A stretch of DNA of 45,854 bases. Source: Microbacteriaceae bacterium PS02067. Lineage in GTDB: Bacteria; Actinomycetota; Actinomycetes; Actinomycetales; Microbacteriaceae. A program made the position numbers and the translations under genes. Shown here in pieces: positions 8,133 through 17,142 of this stretch; positions within the stretch are counted from its first letter, which is position 1; every line of letters starts with the position of its first letter. The notes under the pieces are model-generated. The model was not told the DNA's origin. It made no database searches and was given only the letters and a program-made list of their open reading frames with translations. The stretch covers positions 1 through 45,854 of the forward strand of contig JASCPG010000019.1 of the NCBI GenBank assembly GCA_029960085.1, in the 5' to 3' direction.

Positions 8133-9189
8133 CGAGACCGAACCGCCGGAGTCGACGTTGCACCGGGGCAGGGCGGCGCTCCTGGCCGCAGCCTCCGGCT
8201 CCGCCCAGCCGCACATCAGCACGTCGCGCCGACCGAAACGCGCCCGACGCTTTGCGATCGGCGGACTCAGTACGGTCGGCGCCGCGGCACTGGTGGCGGG
8301 GCTCGTGCTGACGGACGTGGTCGGCCTCGCTGGCTGGCGTGGTGGGGCGGATGCCGCTGCCGCCGCCGTGCTCGACGAGGCGAGCGCCGCCGCGATCACC
8401 TCAGTCGATCCCGCGGTGCAGCCCGGCCAATATCTGAGGGTCAACACCAGGGGCGTACACCTCTCAAGCGGAGGTATCGGTGATGTTGTGGCGTCGTACC
8501 AGTACGCGTCCGATGACACTCTCTACCGCCCCGCAGATCCCTCCGATGACTGGGTGTGGGTCCGCGGTCCGCAATCCATCGCGGCGACATTCGGTCCGGA
8601 GTCCGAGCAGGTGGCGAACGCGTGGTGGGAAGCCGTGTCCTCCTCATCAGGTTCATTCGAGGCTGGGGATCTTCTCCGGGCACCTGGGGGCGCGTTCTAC
8701 GGGGGTGACGCCGGGGCGGGGTTTGCCGATCTGGACCAGCTTCCGCGTGACCCGTATCGACTGCTCAACTACATCTACCGTGTCACCCTCGGCTCCGGTC
8801 CCTCGCCCGACACCGAGGCTCTCGTGTACATGGCCGACCGTCTCCGTGCCGGGAACGTGCCCGCCGACCTGCGCGCCGCGATGTACAAGGCTGCGGCCAT
8901 GATCCCGGGCGTCACGTTCATCAGCGATCAAGCTACCCTTGACGGCCGCACGGGCGTCGCGATCGGCCGCGTCGAGGACGCGTGGGGCACCCGGGTGGAC
9001 ATCATCATCGACCCCGATACCGGCACGTTCATCGGCGATCGCGAGGTCCTCCTCCGCGACCAGGACGGCGTACCGGCGGGCACGGCGGTGCGCTGGACGA
9101 GCGTCACCTCCTCGGTCGTCGACGAGGCGCCCGAGGGCGGATCGGTGTGCGGGAAGATGACCGTCGACCCGGAGACCGGGCAATGCTGA
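8098..9189 (+). CDS. CU044_5270-family membrane protein, probable sigma-factor partner
   Basis: This 363-residue protein has a cytoplasmic N-terminus of about 55 residues starting MDELMLLRNTRSE, one transmembrane helix around residues 57-75 and a large outer domain with PGQYLRVNTRG and VWVRGPQ segments. The layout and position after an ECF sigma gene match the actinobacterial CU044_5270 family. An anti-sigma or signal-sensing role is inference; no zinc anti-sigma motif is visible. I chose ATG 8098 because GAGAAGGA precedes it. The gene ends before the hairpin at 9303. Confidence 0.75.
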   Translation: MDELMLLRNTRSETEPPESTLHRGRAALLAAASGSAQPHISTSRRPKRARRFAIGGLSTVGAAALVAGLVLTDVVGLAGWRGGADAAAAAVLDEASAAAITSVDPAVQPGQYLRVNTRGVHLSSGGIGDVVASYQYASDDTLYRPADPSDDWVWVRGPQSIAATFGPESEQVANAWWEAVSSSSGSFEAGDLLRAPGGAFYGGDAGAGFADLDQLPRDPYRLLNYIYRVTLGSGPSPDTEALVYMADRLRAGNVPADLRAAMYKAAAMIPGVTFISDQATLDGRTGVAIGRVEDAWGTRVDIIIDPDTGTFIGDREVLLRDQDGVPAGTAVRWTSVTSSVVDEAPEGGSVCGKMTVDPETGQC

Positions 9190-9302
9190 CCGGGACAGCT
9201 GTCGGAGTCGAACCGACGAGTCTCATCCTCCCTCCGACGGAGTCGCTTGTGATTCCGCTCGACCTGCACCGACCTCATGCGATGAGCGACCAGCGCTGAT
9301 TG

Positions 9303-9349
9303 CACCACATCGATTCCCCTCGCGACCCGTGAGGGGGATCGATGTGGTG
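9303..9349. terminator. Long hairpin between convergent genes
   Basis: Arms of 19 bp (9303-9321 and 9331-9349) pair perfectly apart from one G-T wobble, around a 9-base loop. It sits between the sigma-partner stop at 9189 and the fic stop at 9363. It has no strong T tract, but its place between convergent genes suggests a bidirectional terminator. The 9190-9300 stretch holds nothing else I recognise. Confidence 0.75.
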
Positions 9350-9362
9350 AAGCGCGTGCCGA

Positions 9363-10406
9363 CTATTGCTTCTTCTCGCCACGTGAGTACTTTGATGCTT
9401 TGTACTCCTCGAGAGCAGACTTGCTCGACCGGTACCGGCCGTCGCTCCCGATGATGGCTTCGAGGCGCCCGCGCGATGCGGCTTGCTTTAAGGCGACGAG
9501 GCTGAAATCGTCGTCGACGAGTGCCTCGAGAGGCACGTACTTGGCAGGGCCGGCGATGTTCGGGATGAGCCGATGGAGATTGTCGACGACGGAGCGGCTG
9601 ATCACCTCTGCCAGAGGCCCGTCATCCCCTTGATCCGAGCGTTCGAGTGCGCGGAGGTACTTCCGTCGCTGTTCCTTGAGGATGATCGCGGGCGGCCACC
9701 CGAGCCGGATGAGTAGAAGGTTGAGCAGGAGTCTTCCGCTGCGTCCGTTGCCATCGATGAACGGGTGGACGCACTCGAACTCGCGATGCAGCCGGGCCAG
9801 CTCTTCCGGAACCGCGGCGATGGTGAGTGATCCATCGGTGATCTGTTCTTGCAAGTGATTTGCTCGATCGACCCACGCGGTGATCTCGGACGGGATGAGC
9901 GGGAAGGTCGGGGGCTTCATGCCGTCCGCAAATTCCTGGATCTCATGCTGCCGCCAATTGCCTGGCCCTTCGGTGTCATGCGCATCCGGGTGTGGCGCCA
10001 CCTCCCACACCTTCGCCATAGCGAGAGCATGGACGCGCCGAACCTCGGTGACGGTGACCAGACCGTCGTGCGACCACTCATCCGGGGCGACGGCCTGCTG
10101 GTATACCCACCGGGCGGCTTCGGCGTATCCGAGGACCTCCATGTAATCCTTCAGCTCCTTCGCCCCCACAGCGCGCCCCTGTTCGAGCAGGGTCTCGACT
10201 TCGCGGAGGACGAGAGTGTTTCCCTCGATCGCTGTCGAGTGGTGAGCTTCAAGATGCCACAGATGATCCCACAGCGACTTGGCTTCGTAGGGCTTCGGCA
10301 GCCCGCCGTAGTTCGCCAGCTCATCGATTGCGGTCGCGAAACGCTTGTAGATCACTTCACGGCTCGGTCGTCCGCGTCCCGGCCGCCCACTCGTAGAATT
10401 TGTCAT
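9363..10406 (-). CDS. Class II Fic-domain protein (probable AMP transferase)
   Basis: This 347-residue protein carries the Fic core motif HPFIDGNGRSGR, with catalytic His at about residue 214. The N-terminal autoinhibitory motif STAIEGN at about 57-63 matches (S/T)xxxE(G/N), which defines class II Fic proteins that block their own ATP site. A winged-helix-like C-terminal region follows. It probably transfers AMP from ATP to a Ser, Thr or Tyr of a target protein; the target is unknown. ATG 10406 has GGAG upstream; a GTG one codon earlier is possible. A dyad in its promoter region suggests autoregulation or a repressor. Confidence 0.9.
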   Translation of the reverse strand: MTNSTSGRPGRGRPSREVIYKRFATAIDELANYGGLPKPYEAKSLWDHLWHLEAHHSTAIEGNTLVLREVETLLEQGRAVGAKELKDYMEVLGYAEAARWVYQQAVAPDEWSHDGLVTVTEVRRVHALAMAKVWEVAPHPDAHDTEGPGNWRQHEIQEFADGMKPPTFPLIPSEITAWVDRANHLQEQITDGSLTIAAVPEELARLHREFECVHPFIDGNGRSGRLLLNLLLIRLGWPPAIILKEQRRKYLRALERSDQGDDGPLAEVISRSVVDNLHRLIPNIAGPAKYVPLEALVDDDFSLVALKQAASRGRLEAIIGSDGRYRSSKSALEEYKASKYSRGEKKQ

Positions 10407-10431
10407 CACCGCTCCGCCCTAAATCAACATC

Positions 10432-10450
10432 GACAACTTAGCATGTTGTC
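10432..10450. promoter_or_regulatory. Candidate operator before fic
   Basis: GACAAC at 10432-10437 and GTTGTC at 10445-10450 form a 6-bp inverted repeat with a 7-base spacer in a locally AT-rich stretch 26 bp upstream of the fic start. Further AACAACGACAA-like copies lie at about 10472. The position suits repressor binding. Confidence 0.4.
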
Positions 10451-10465
10451 ATCGCTGACCACTGA

Positions 10466-10684
10466 TTAATCAACAACGACAAACTCAAGTCCGTCAGGCG
10501 TCTGAACGCACAGGACCGGGTCTTCGTGAGGAGATAGCTTCCGCCCAGAATCCTCGACCGTTTTGAGACGCGGCGCGGAGCGGTCGAAGCCCTCGAAATG
10601 ATCGTCGAGTCTGAATCGGCGTAGGCTGAAATCGCGTGCTGAAAGCGGCGCGCGGCCGCGGGATCGCTCCTCAATCGCTGCCAC
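10466..10684 (-). CDS. Doubtful small protein upstream of fic
   Basis: A 72-residue frame starts at GTG 10684 and ends 59 bp before the fic start on the same strand. Its C-terminus, PHEDPVLCVQTPDGLEFVVVD, reads like a natural beta strand, while its N-terminus is Arg-rich. Its start lies inside the attachment arm. It could be a small fic-associated gene, or a remnant or chance frame. I do not recognise a family. Confidence 0.25.
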   Translation of the reverse strand: MAAIEERSRGRAPLSARDFSLRRFRLDDHFEGFDRSAPRLKTVEDSGRKLSPHEDPVLCVQTPDGLEFVVVD

Positions 10685-10783
10685 GTTTCAGCCACGAATC
10701 GAACCGAATCGACCTGATCGAAACGGACGCCGCCGGGGTCACAACCCGCGGAATCACGCGATTTCAAATCCCTCCGTCTCCGC
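10680..10783. repeat. Right arm of module A and att core 2
   Basis: This sequence matches the 19567-19701 end of module B: CCACGTTT, then GCCACGAATCGAACC, a TGACCTGATCGA-like block, CGCGGAATCA and the 21-bp core at 10763-10783. The core is identical to the tRNA end. The match shows that modules A and B end in the same way although their genes differ. Confidence 0.75.
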
Positions 10784-10984
10784 TCCGAAAAGACCTGATT
10801 AGAAGCTTTTTCTCCCGCTTCTGCCGCGAAATCTGCCAATTCTGCCACGTTCTCGATGTGGCCGGCAGTGAGCAGTCCCGTGGTTCTGTGGGATGACGCT
10901 GAGCGTTCTGCTCAATCCGTGCCGGCCCGCCGCCTGGTTTGGGTCGGGTGAACAGGGGACCTAGAGCGCAAATCCCTCCGTCTC
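10783..10984. repeat. Left arm of module B with secondary core
   Basis: It has the same landmarks as the module A arm (CCTGATTAGA, three spaced CTGCC repeats, CGATGTGG, TGAGCA). A second core at 10969-10984 begins CAAATCCCTCCGTCTC, exactly 204 bp from the first. No gene is visible from 10985 to 11096. Confidence 0.7.
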
Positions 10985-11096
10985 TCCGAGGATCGCTTCC
11001 TTCATCTTCTCCTCCACCGCGGGAGCTTCACTCGAGTTGTCCCCAGTTGGCCGCTGAGCGCGACCACGACCGTGTCCGGACCTCGATGATGACGAC

Positions 11097-11618
11097 ATGG
11101 GAATCCGCTACTACGCATATGCCTTTAACGCCGAACTCACTCAGCAGGCCATCGATGACCCGCACAGCATTCTGTCGAGCGATCCGCTCGCGGACGCGTG
11201 GGGAATGGAGCCGCACGCCAGCGTGAGCGTCACCACGTTCGAGCAGACGTCGCCGAAGAGTGACATGCTCTACCTCGACAAGGCATGGTCCGCTTTGCAG
11301 TCGCTCACTTATCCGACGTTGGATGCTCGCGGCGCGGGGCCGGCTTACCGCATGTTCGAAGGGCGCGTCGCCATGCGGGGCATGGGCTGGGATCCGTGGA
11401 TCAGAACGATCATGCCGGAGGAGGTGCCAGCGATCCGCGACGACCTCTGTGCGTTCGACGAGTCTCGGGCGCGGGCCTGGGCGGTCGACTGGCGAAGCCC
11501 GTTCGGTGCGGATCCGGAAGATGAGATCCGATATGTGACCGACTTCCTCGAACGTGCTAAAGAGTTCGTCACTGCGCTCGCGGAGGATGGTCGCGGATTG
11601 GTCTACATGATCGGGTGA
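11097..11618 (+). CDS. DUF1877 (YfbM-like) family protein
   Basis: This 173-residue soluble protein starts MGIRYYAYAF and contains YLDKAWSALQ followed by an aromatic-rich middle and a C-terminal helix with DFLERAKEFVTALAEDG. These features match the YfbM/DUF1877 family, whose function is unknown. It lies 66 bp before jetA on the same strand and inside the same att-bounded module. It may be an accessory of the defence operon or an unrelated passenger. The family call is from recalled sequence character and needs a profile search. Confidence 0.65.
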   Translation: MGIRYYAYAFNAELTQQAIDDPHSILSSDPLADAWGMEPHASVSVTTFEQTSPKSDMLYLDKAWSALQSLTYPTLDARGAGPAYRMFEGRVAMRGMGWDPWIRTIMPEEVPAIRDDLCAFDESRARAWAVDWRSPFGADPEDEIRYVTDFLERAKEFVTALAEDGRGLVYMIG

Positions 11619-11684
11619 CACGCCGGAAGGTCACCGCGGGCGGCGACGTCAGCTAATGTCGGCGCACTCCTCCAGAATGGACAC

Positions 11685-13136
11685 GTGCCCGCCGTCGCCC
11701 AGATTCTCGAGCTCGCCCAGCTTGTCGAGCGTGACACTGCGTGGAAGCTGCTACGTGCGGACAGCGCACCGACAATCTCCGGGCTGTTGGGCATCCATCT
11801 GGGCGGAGATGAGCGCCGCGTCGATGCCGAGGAGTTGTACGAGCGGATCGACGCCGACCTCGAGCGGCTGCGTGGACAAGGCATGACCCTGCCGCTGACG
11901 GCGAAAGGCTACTGCGCAGAGTGGCGGTCGGCCGGATTCCTGGTGCGCCGGCCGTCGTCGGAAGCGCGCGGTGAGACGCTCGAGCTGTCGCCCGATGCGA
12001 TTGCGGGCATCAGATTCCTCCAGGGTCGCGCCGCCCCGCGTTCGAGCGTGACAGAGTCGCGGCTTGCGAGTCTCGCCGCGCAGGTGCGCCGCCTGGCGAT
12101 CGATACGGATCCCGACGTTTCGGCACGCATCGCATTGCTCGAGGAGGAGATCGAAGCCATCGAGCAGCGGATCGAGAGCCTCCGCTCGGGCGACGAGGCG
12201 GCGATCGATGAAGACCGAGCGCTCGAACGCGTCCGCGATGTACTGGCACAGGCTGCGGATGTTCCTGACGACTTCGCCCGGGTGCGTGCCGAGTTCGAGA
12301 CCCTGAACACGTCCCTTCGGGCGAAGATCGTCGAGTCCGATGTCTCTCAAGCCTCTGTCGTCGACGAGGTCTTCCGCGGCATCGACCACATCTCCGATTC
12401 GGATGCCGGCCGCAGCTTCGCTGCGTTCTCCCAACTCGTCCTCGACCCTGCGCTCGGCGCAGCCTTCGAAGCCGACGTCCGCCGCATCCTGGACCGCGGG
12501 TTCGCTCGCGACCTCACCCCGGCGGAGCGCAGGGCGCTGCGCTCCTTCCTCACGACGCTCAAAGGCCGAAGCGCCGAGATCCACGACGTCATCACGCTGT
12601 TCGCCCGGGCGCTCCGCCGCTACGTGCAATCGCAGGACTACCAGCAGGACCGGGTGCTGAGGACTCTGCTGCGGGAGGCTCAGCACGCGGGTGTCGAAGC
12701 GGCCGCGCATACGCGGCCATGGCAGCCGACATCTCTCACCCTGGACCTTTCCGCAGTGGCGATGTCGAGCGTCGGTGCGATCGACCTTCATGATCCCGCC
12801 GAATTCGCCGCCACCGAACAGGTCGTCACGCACACCGCGCAGCTCGCGAGCCTCGAGGAGTTGCGCGCGATCGCCCGTGAGACCGAGATCGACTTCGACG
12901 AACTCACCCGCAACGTCAACGACCTGCTCGCAGAGGCCTCGTCGTGCACCGTTGCGGACGTCCTTGCGCGATACCCCGCGACGCAGGGAGTCGGCAGCGT
13001 GATAGGACTATTGTCGATCGCCGCCGAGCAGGGAACCGTCGACGATGAGCCCGAGATCCTGGCGTGGCAGGGCGTGGACGGAGTCCCGCGGGCGGCGTTG
13101 GTCGCCGCGCACCGATTCACAGGAGCGGTGATATGA
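11685..13136 (+). CDS. jetA: Wadjet type I protein JetA (kleisin-like)
   Basis: This 483-residue protein is rich in helices, with an N-terminal winged-helix-like region, a central coiled coil (about residues 145-175, EEEIEAIEQRIESLRSG) and a long helical C-terminal part. It matches the DUF3375 family. In type I Wadjet, JetA is the MukF-like kleisin that bridges the JetC ATPase heads. GTG 11685 is the start, with a possible TAATGT -10 box at 11654-11659. Its stop overlaps jetB as ATGA. In the complex with JetB and JetC it extrudes DNA loops on foreign circular DNA. Confidence 0.85.
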   Translation: MPAVAQILELAQLVERDTAWKLLRADSAPTISGLLGIHLGGDERRVDAEELYERIDADLERLRGQGMTLPLTAKGYCAEWRSAGFLVRRPSSEARGETLELSPDAIAGIRFLQGRAAPRSSVTESRLASLAAQVRRLAIDTDPDVSARIALLEEEIEAIEQRIESLRSGDEAAIDEDRALERVRDVLAQAADVPDDFARVRAEFETLNTSLRAKIVESDVSQASVVDEVFRGIDHISDSDAGRSFAAFSQLVLDPALGAAFEADVRRILDRGFARDLTPAERRALRSFLTTLKGRSAEIHDVITLFARALRRYVQSQDYQQDRVLRTLLREAQHAGVEAAAHTRPWQPTSLTLDLSAVAMSSVGAIDLHDPAEFAATEQVVTHTAQLASLEELRAIARETEIDFDELTRNVNDLLAEASSCTVADVLARYPATQGVGSVIGLLSIAAEQGTVDDEPEILAWQGVDGVPRAALVAAHRFTGAVI

Positions 13137-13792
13137 CCGAACCGTCCACATCGGATGCCATCGTCGACGAGCACACCGGCCTCTGGCGCGGCGACGCCGG
13201 CGAACTTCCCGACCGCACGCGGCGGGTCTTGCTGCGACTGGTGCGCGGCCCGTACTTGTCCGGAGCGCGCGAGGCGCAGCTCTGGGCTGTGCTGCTCACC
13301 GATGAGGCAGCCATCCACTCGCGGCTCGCCGACCTGTTCCTCGAACTGGTCATCGATCGTGACAACGAGTTCGCCTTCGTCCGAAACGCTCCCTCCGACG
13401 ACGCTCCGAAGGCAGTGCGGTCCGAGGCGCTCACGTTCCTCGACACCGCGATGCTGCTCATCCTGCGCCAGACCTTGCTGAGCGAGGAGGGGAGAGGCCG
13501 TGTCATCGTCGGGCAGGCAGAGGTGTTCGAACAGCTCGCCGTGTTCCGCACGCCGGATCGGGATGAGAAGGACTTCGCGAGCCGCGTCAACTCGTCGTGG
13601 AACAAGATGCAGAACAAGCTCCGCGTGTTGCACGCCGTTGGCGATGACCGTGCCGAGATTTCGCCCGTGCTCCGACTGCTCGTCGATGCCGACCAGATCC
13701 GCGCGATCACATCGGAGTACCACCGGATCGCCCGAGAGGGCGGAGGAGAATCCGCTGCCCCGTCGACGGATGCCGAGGATGACACAGAATGA
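13133..13792 (+). CDS. jetB: Wadjet type I protein JetB (KITE-like)
   Basis: This 219-residue protein matches the DUF4194 family. It is a two-winged-helix KITE subunit comparable to MukE, binding the JetA kleisin and DNA. Typical segments are ELPDRTRRVLLRLVRGPYLS, TFLDTAMLLILRQTLLSEE and SRVNSSWNKMQNK. I set the start at ATG 13133, which overlaps the jetA stop and follows AGGAG by eight bases; the frame's earlier start lies within jetA. The C-terminal 20 residues are acidic and probably disordered. Its stop overlaps jetC. Confidence 0.87.
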   Translation: MTEPSTSDAIVDEHTGLWRGDAGELPDRTRRVLLRLVRGPYLSGAREAQLWAVLLTDEAAIHSRLADLFLELVIDRDNEFAFVRNAPSDDAPKAVRSEALTFLDTAMLLILRQTLLSEEGRGRVIVGQAEVFEQLAVFRTPDRDEKDFASRVNSSWNKMQNKLRVLHAVGDDRAEISPVLRLLVDADQIRAITSEYHRIAREGGGESAAPSTDAEDDTE

Positions 13793-16700
13793 CGATGCTG
13801 AGCTTCCCCACCGACGAGCCGGAGGTCGATCCGACCAGGCCCGGCCAGTGGCGACTCGCCCAAATCGAACTCGTCAACTGGGGCACGTTCGCCGGCCACG
13901 TCTCCGTGGATGTCGCGCGCGCTGGCCACCTGTTCACCGGCGCATCCGGATCGGGCAAGTCGTCGCTACTCGACGCGATTGCCGCCGTCCTCACCCCCGA
14001 CAGGTGGCTGCGCCTCAACGCGGCGGCTCAGGATGGTGCTTCCCGGCAGAGCGATCGGACGCTGATGAGCTATGTGCGTGGCGCCTGGAGCAAGGAAGCT
14101 GACGAGACTGCCGATCGGGCCACCACGACCTACCTGCGCTCGAAGGCAACCTGGAGCGGCATCCTGCTGCGCTACGAGAATCTCCGCGATGAACCGGTCG
14201 TCCTGCTGCGGGTGTTCCACGCACCGGGCACGCGCACCGAACCGACCGCGTTGAAGGACGCACGGATCTTCACCCGCGGTCACGTGAAGCTTCTCGACGT
14301 GAAGCCGCACGTCGAAGGCGGAATTGACGCGCGTCGCATGTCGAAGGCCTTCCCCGACGCGCTGATCACCACCGGCGGGAGACACGGACGCTTTCACGAG
14401 CGGATCATCCGTCAGTTCGGCTTCCGCGGAGATGCGACGCTCCAGCTTCTCCACAAGACACAATCAGCGAAGAACCTCGGCACCCTCGACGCGTTGTTCC
14501 GCGGGTTCATGCTCGACCAGCCAGGGACCTTCGCGCGGGCCGAGACCGCCGTTGAGCAGTTCACGGAGCTCGATGCCGCGCACAAGCACGTGGTCGACCT
14601 GAGGAAGCAGGCTGATGCGCTCCGCAAGGTCGACGAGGCGATCACCGCGTTCGACTTGGCCGGCGCTGAGATGGCGGCGATCTCCGATCTGCACGAGGGG
14701 GTCGAGCCCTTCACAGCGGGACTCAAGTTGCGACTCGCGAAGGAAGCCGCGGGCCCCGCACGCGCCGCGCTGGCGCGCGCCGAGAGCGACCTGAGCGACG
14801 CCGCGCGAGAGCAGCGGTTGGCGGCAGAGGCGCTGGAAACCGCGAAGGCGCGGGTCCGGGACGAGGGCGGCGCGCGCGTCGAGCTTCTGCAGGAGCGGAT
14901 CGACAGTGCGCAGCGTGCCGAGGACGTCACTAGGCAATATCGAGCTCAGTTGACCGCAGAGCTGATGCGCATCGGCGCACCAATGCCCGAAGACCCCGAG
15001 CAGTTTGCGGAGCTCCTTGCCGCGGCCGTCACCGAGGTTGCGCGCGACATCCCCGCTGTGTCGTATGAGGTCCGTGACGCCGCGAGTCAGGCGCGTAAGG
15101 CGCTGGACGAAGTCACCAGGCAGATACAGGCGCTGAGAGATCACCGGAGCAACCTCGACGAGAAGCTTCTGAGCGCACGACGATTCCTCGCGGACGCTGT
15201 CGGTGTGCCGGCATCGACATTCCCCTTTGCGGGCGAGCTGATCTCGGTCGCCGAGCAGCACTCCGCCTGGCGCGGCGCGGCAGAGCGAGTGCTCGCTCCG
15301 TTTGCGTCGACGCTCCTCGTGCGGGACGAACATCTTGTCGCCGCACGTCGGGCAGCCGACTCGAGGACACTCGGTGTCCGGCTCGTCATCGAAGCGGTCC
15401 CGCACGCCGTCGACGAGCCGCGTCGCCCTAAGGATGCCCGCTCGCTCGTTCATCGCCTCGCGGTGAGCGATGGGCCCTTCGCGTCCTACGTCCGCAAGCG
15501 CATGGCCTCCGAGTTCGACTACGCCTGCGTTTCGCACCCCGACGAGCTTGATGACGTCGAGCGTGGCGTCACGATCGGCGGCCTGGTCAAGCGCAACTCA
15601 CGCAGGTATGAGAAGGACGACCGTCACGAGGCCGGTGATGCCACTCGATGGGTGCTGGGCGGCGACACCCACGCGCGGCTCGAGGCATTGCTTGAGCGTC
15701 GGCGGGAAGCGATGGCGGCGATGGAGGAAGCATCCGCCCGCGACGCCGAGGCCGACTCGTTTCGTCAGGACGCTGTCAGTCGGCGCGACGTCTTCACACG
15801 CGTATCGACGTTCAGCTGGGACCAAGTGGACCTCGCAACTGCGATGGCGGTCACCGCGGCCCAGCGCGACGATCTCCGGGTGCTCACCAGCGAATCGGGG
15901 ACTCTCCGCGAAGCACAGGAGGCCGCGGAGCGAGCGACCCAGCGACTGGACGAAACGAACGCGAAGCACGCACGGGCGCTCGGAGCCCACGCTGTCGCCC
16001 GCAATCACGTCGAAAGCATCGAGGCACACGTCGCCGAACTCGAGGCCACCCCAAATGCACCGGTCGAGGAGCGGATCGCCGACGCCCTCGAAGGCCGGTT
16101 CCGAGCCGAGCGACGCTCCGTGAGCCTGGAGACGGTGGACGAAGTCGCGCGAAAGGTGCAGTCGGCACTCTCGAAGGAGAAGGACGCCGCGGCCAGCCGC
16201 GCAGCGGATGCTGAGGCCACCTTCGCCGGGCGCGCCGCCGAGTTTCGGCTCGGGTGGCCCGCTGCATCCGCAGAACTGACTGCTGACATCCGCGACCGCT
16301 ACGGCTACCGGGAACTGCGCGAAGGCATCCTCGCCCGCGGCCTGCCCGAGAAGGAGTCCGAGTTCCGCAAGCTGTTGCGGGAACGATCGCAGGACGTCGT
16401 CGCACACTTGCTCAGCGACCTCCGCGACGCCCCTGGTCTCATCCGCGAGCGAATCCTCCCCGTCAATGCCTCCCTGGGACGGTCCCCGTTCGAGGGAGCG
16501 GACCGCTTCCTCGAGATCGATGTGAAGACGACGCGGACCCCGGAGGTCGACGAGTTCCTCACCGACCTCCGCCGCATCGTGGAAGGCAACTGGGCCGACG
16601 AGTCGGCCACCGGCGCCGAGCAACGATTCGCCGTGCTGCAGCGCGTAATCGGTCGACTCGGATCCAAGGACCGCGTCGACATCGACTGGCGCAACCGAGT

Positions 16701-17142
16701 GCTCGACACGAGGCTTCACGTGAGCTTCCTCGCGCGGGAGAAGGACGTCGCCGGCCGCGTTGTGCGGGTGTATGACTCCGCAGAGGGCTTGTCGGGTGGT
16801 CAGCGACAGAAGCTCGTCATCTTCTGCCTCGCGGCAGCGCTGCGGTACCAGCTGACTGAAGAAGAGGACGAGGTTCCGAGGTTCGGGTCGATCGTGCTCG
16901 ATGAGGCGTTCGACAAGGCTGACAGCCGATACACGCGCAACGCGATGGAGGTGTTCCGAGAGTTCGGATTCCACATGATCCTCGCGACACCGCAGAAGCT
17001 GCTGCAGACGCTCGAGCCGTACGTGGGCGCGATCACGTCGGTATCGAACCCCGACCGCAACGCCTCACAGCTGGCGAACGTGGTGTTCTCGGTCGATGAA
17101 CCTGAGGTCGCCACCCCGCCGCACGCGGAGTCGCGCGCGTGA
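13789..17142 (+). CDS. jetC: Wadjet type I protein JetC (SMC-like ATPase)
   Basis: This 1117-residue MukB/SMC-like ATPase is the motor of the Wadjet loop extruder. The Walker A motif GASGSGKS is at residues 51-58, the ABC signature LSGGQ at 1001-1005, and the Walker B IVLDEAF at 1035-1041 with catalytic Glu1039. Between them lie long coiled coils interrupted by a hinge-like segment around residues 420-620. All ATPase motifs are intact, so the gene looks functional. It overlaps jetB (ATGA) and jetD (GTGA), so the four subunits should be made in a fixed ratio. Confidence 0.93.
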   Translation: MTMLSFPTDEPEVDPTRPGQWRLAQIELVNWGTFAGHVSVDVARAGHLFTGASGSGKSSLLDAIAAVLTPDRWLRLNAAAQDGASRQSDRTLMSYVRGAWSKEADETADRATTTYLRSKATWSGILLRYENLRDEPVVLLRVFHAPGTRTEPTALKDARIFTRGHVKLLDVKPHVEGGIDARRMSKAFPDALITTGGRHGRFHERIIRQFGFRGDATLQLLHKTQSAKNLGTLDALFRGFMLDQPGTFARAETAVEQFTELDAAHKHVVDLRKQADALRKVDEAITAFDLAGAEMAAISDLHEGVEPFTAGLKLRLAKEAAGPARAALARAESDLSDAAREQRLAAEALETAKARVRDEGGARVELLQERIDSAQRAEDVTRQYRAQLTAELMRIGAPMPEDPEQFAELLAAAVTEVARDIPAVSYEVRDAASQARKALDEVTRQIQALRDHRSNLDEKLLSARRFLADAVGVPASTFPFAGELISVAEQHSAWRGAAERVLAPFASTLLVRDEHLVAARRAADSRTLGVRLVIEAVPHAVDEPRRPKDARSLVHRLAVSDGPFASYVRKRMASEFDYACVSHPDELDDVERGVTIGGLVKRNSRRYEKDDRHEAGDATRWVLGGDTHARLEALLERRREAMAAMEEASARDAEADSFRQDAVSRRDVFTRVSTFSWDQVDLATAMAVTAAQRDDLRVLTSESGTLREAQEAAERATQRLDETNAKHARALGAHAVARNHVESIEAHVAELEATPNAPVEERIADALEGRFRAERRSVSLETVDEVARKVQSALSKEKDAAASRAADAEATFAGRAAEFRLGWPAASAELTADIRDRYGYRELREGILARGLPEKESEFRKLLRERSQDVVAHLLSDLRDAPGLIRERILPVNASLGRSPFEGADRFLEIDVKTTRTPEVDEFLTDLRRIVEGNWADESATGAEQRFAVLQRVIGRLGSKDRVDIDWRNRVLDTRLHVSFLAREKDVAGRVVRVYDSAEGLSGGQRQKLVIFCLAAALRYQLTEEEDEVPRFGSIVLDEAFDKADSRYTRNAMEVFREFGFHMILATPQKLLQTLEPYVGAITSVSNPDRNASQLANVVFSVDEPEVATPPHAESRA

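Larger units (their letters stand above)
7179..10762. mobile_element. Module A: ECF sigma pair and Fic protein
   Basis: This is the first att-bounded segment. It holds a sigma factor, its membrane partner and a convergent fic gene separated by a strong hairpin, plus a doubtful small frame before fic. It has no recombinase gene. Its right arm (from 10680) is related to that of module B. Confidence 0.65.

Noticed and set aside
9190..9245. A tRNA-like stretch on the minus strand after the sigma partner (GGAGTCGAACC)
   Set aside because: No acceptor stem or anticodon arm can be built around it.
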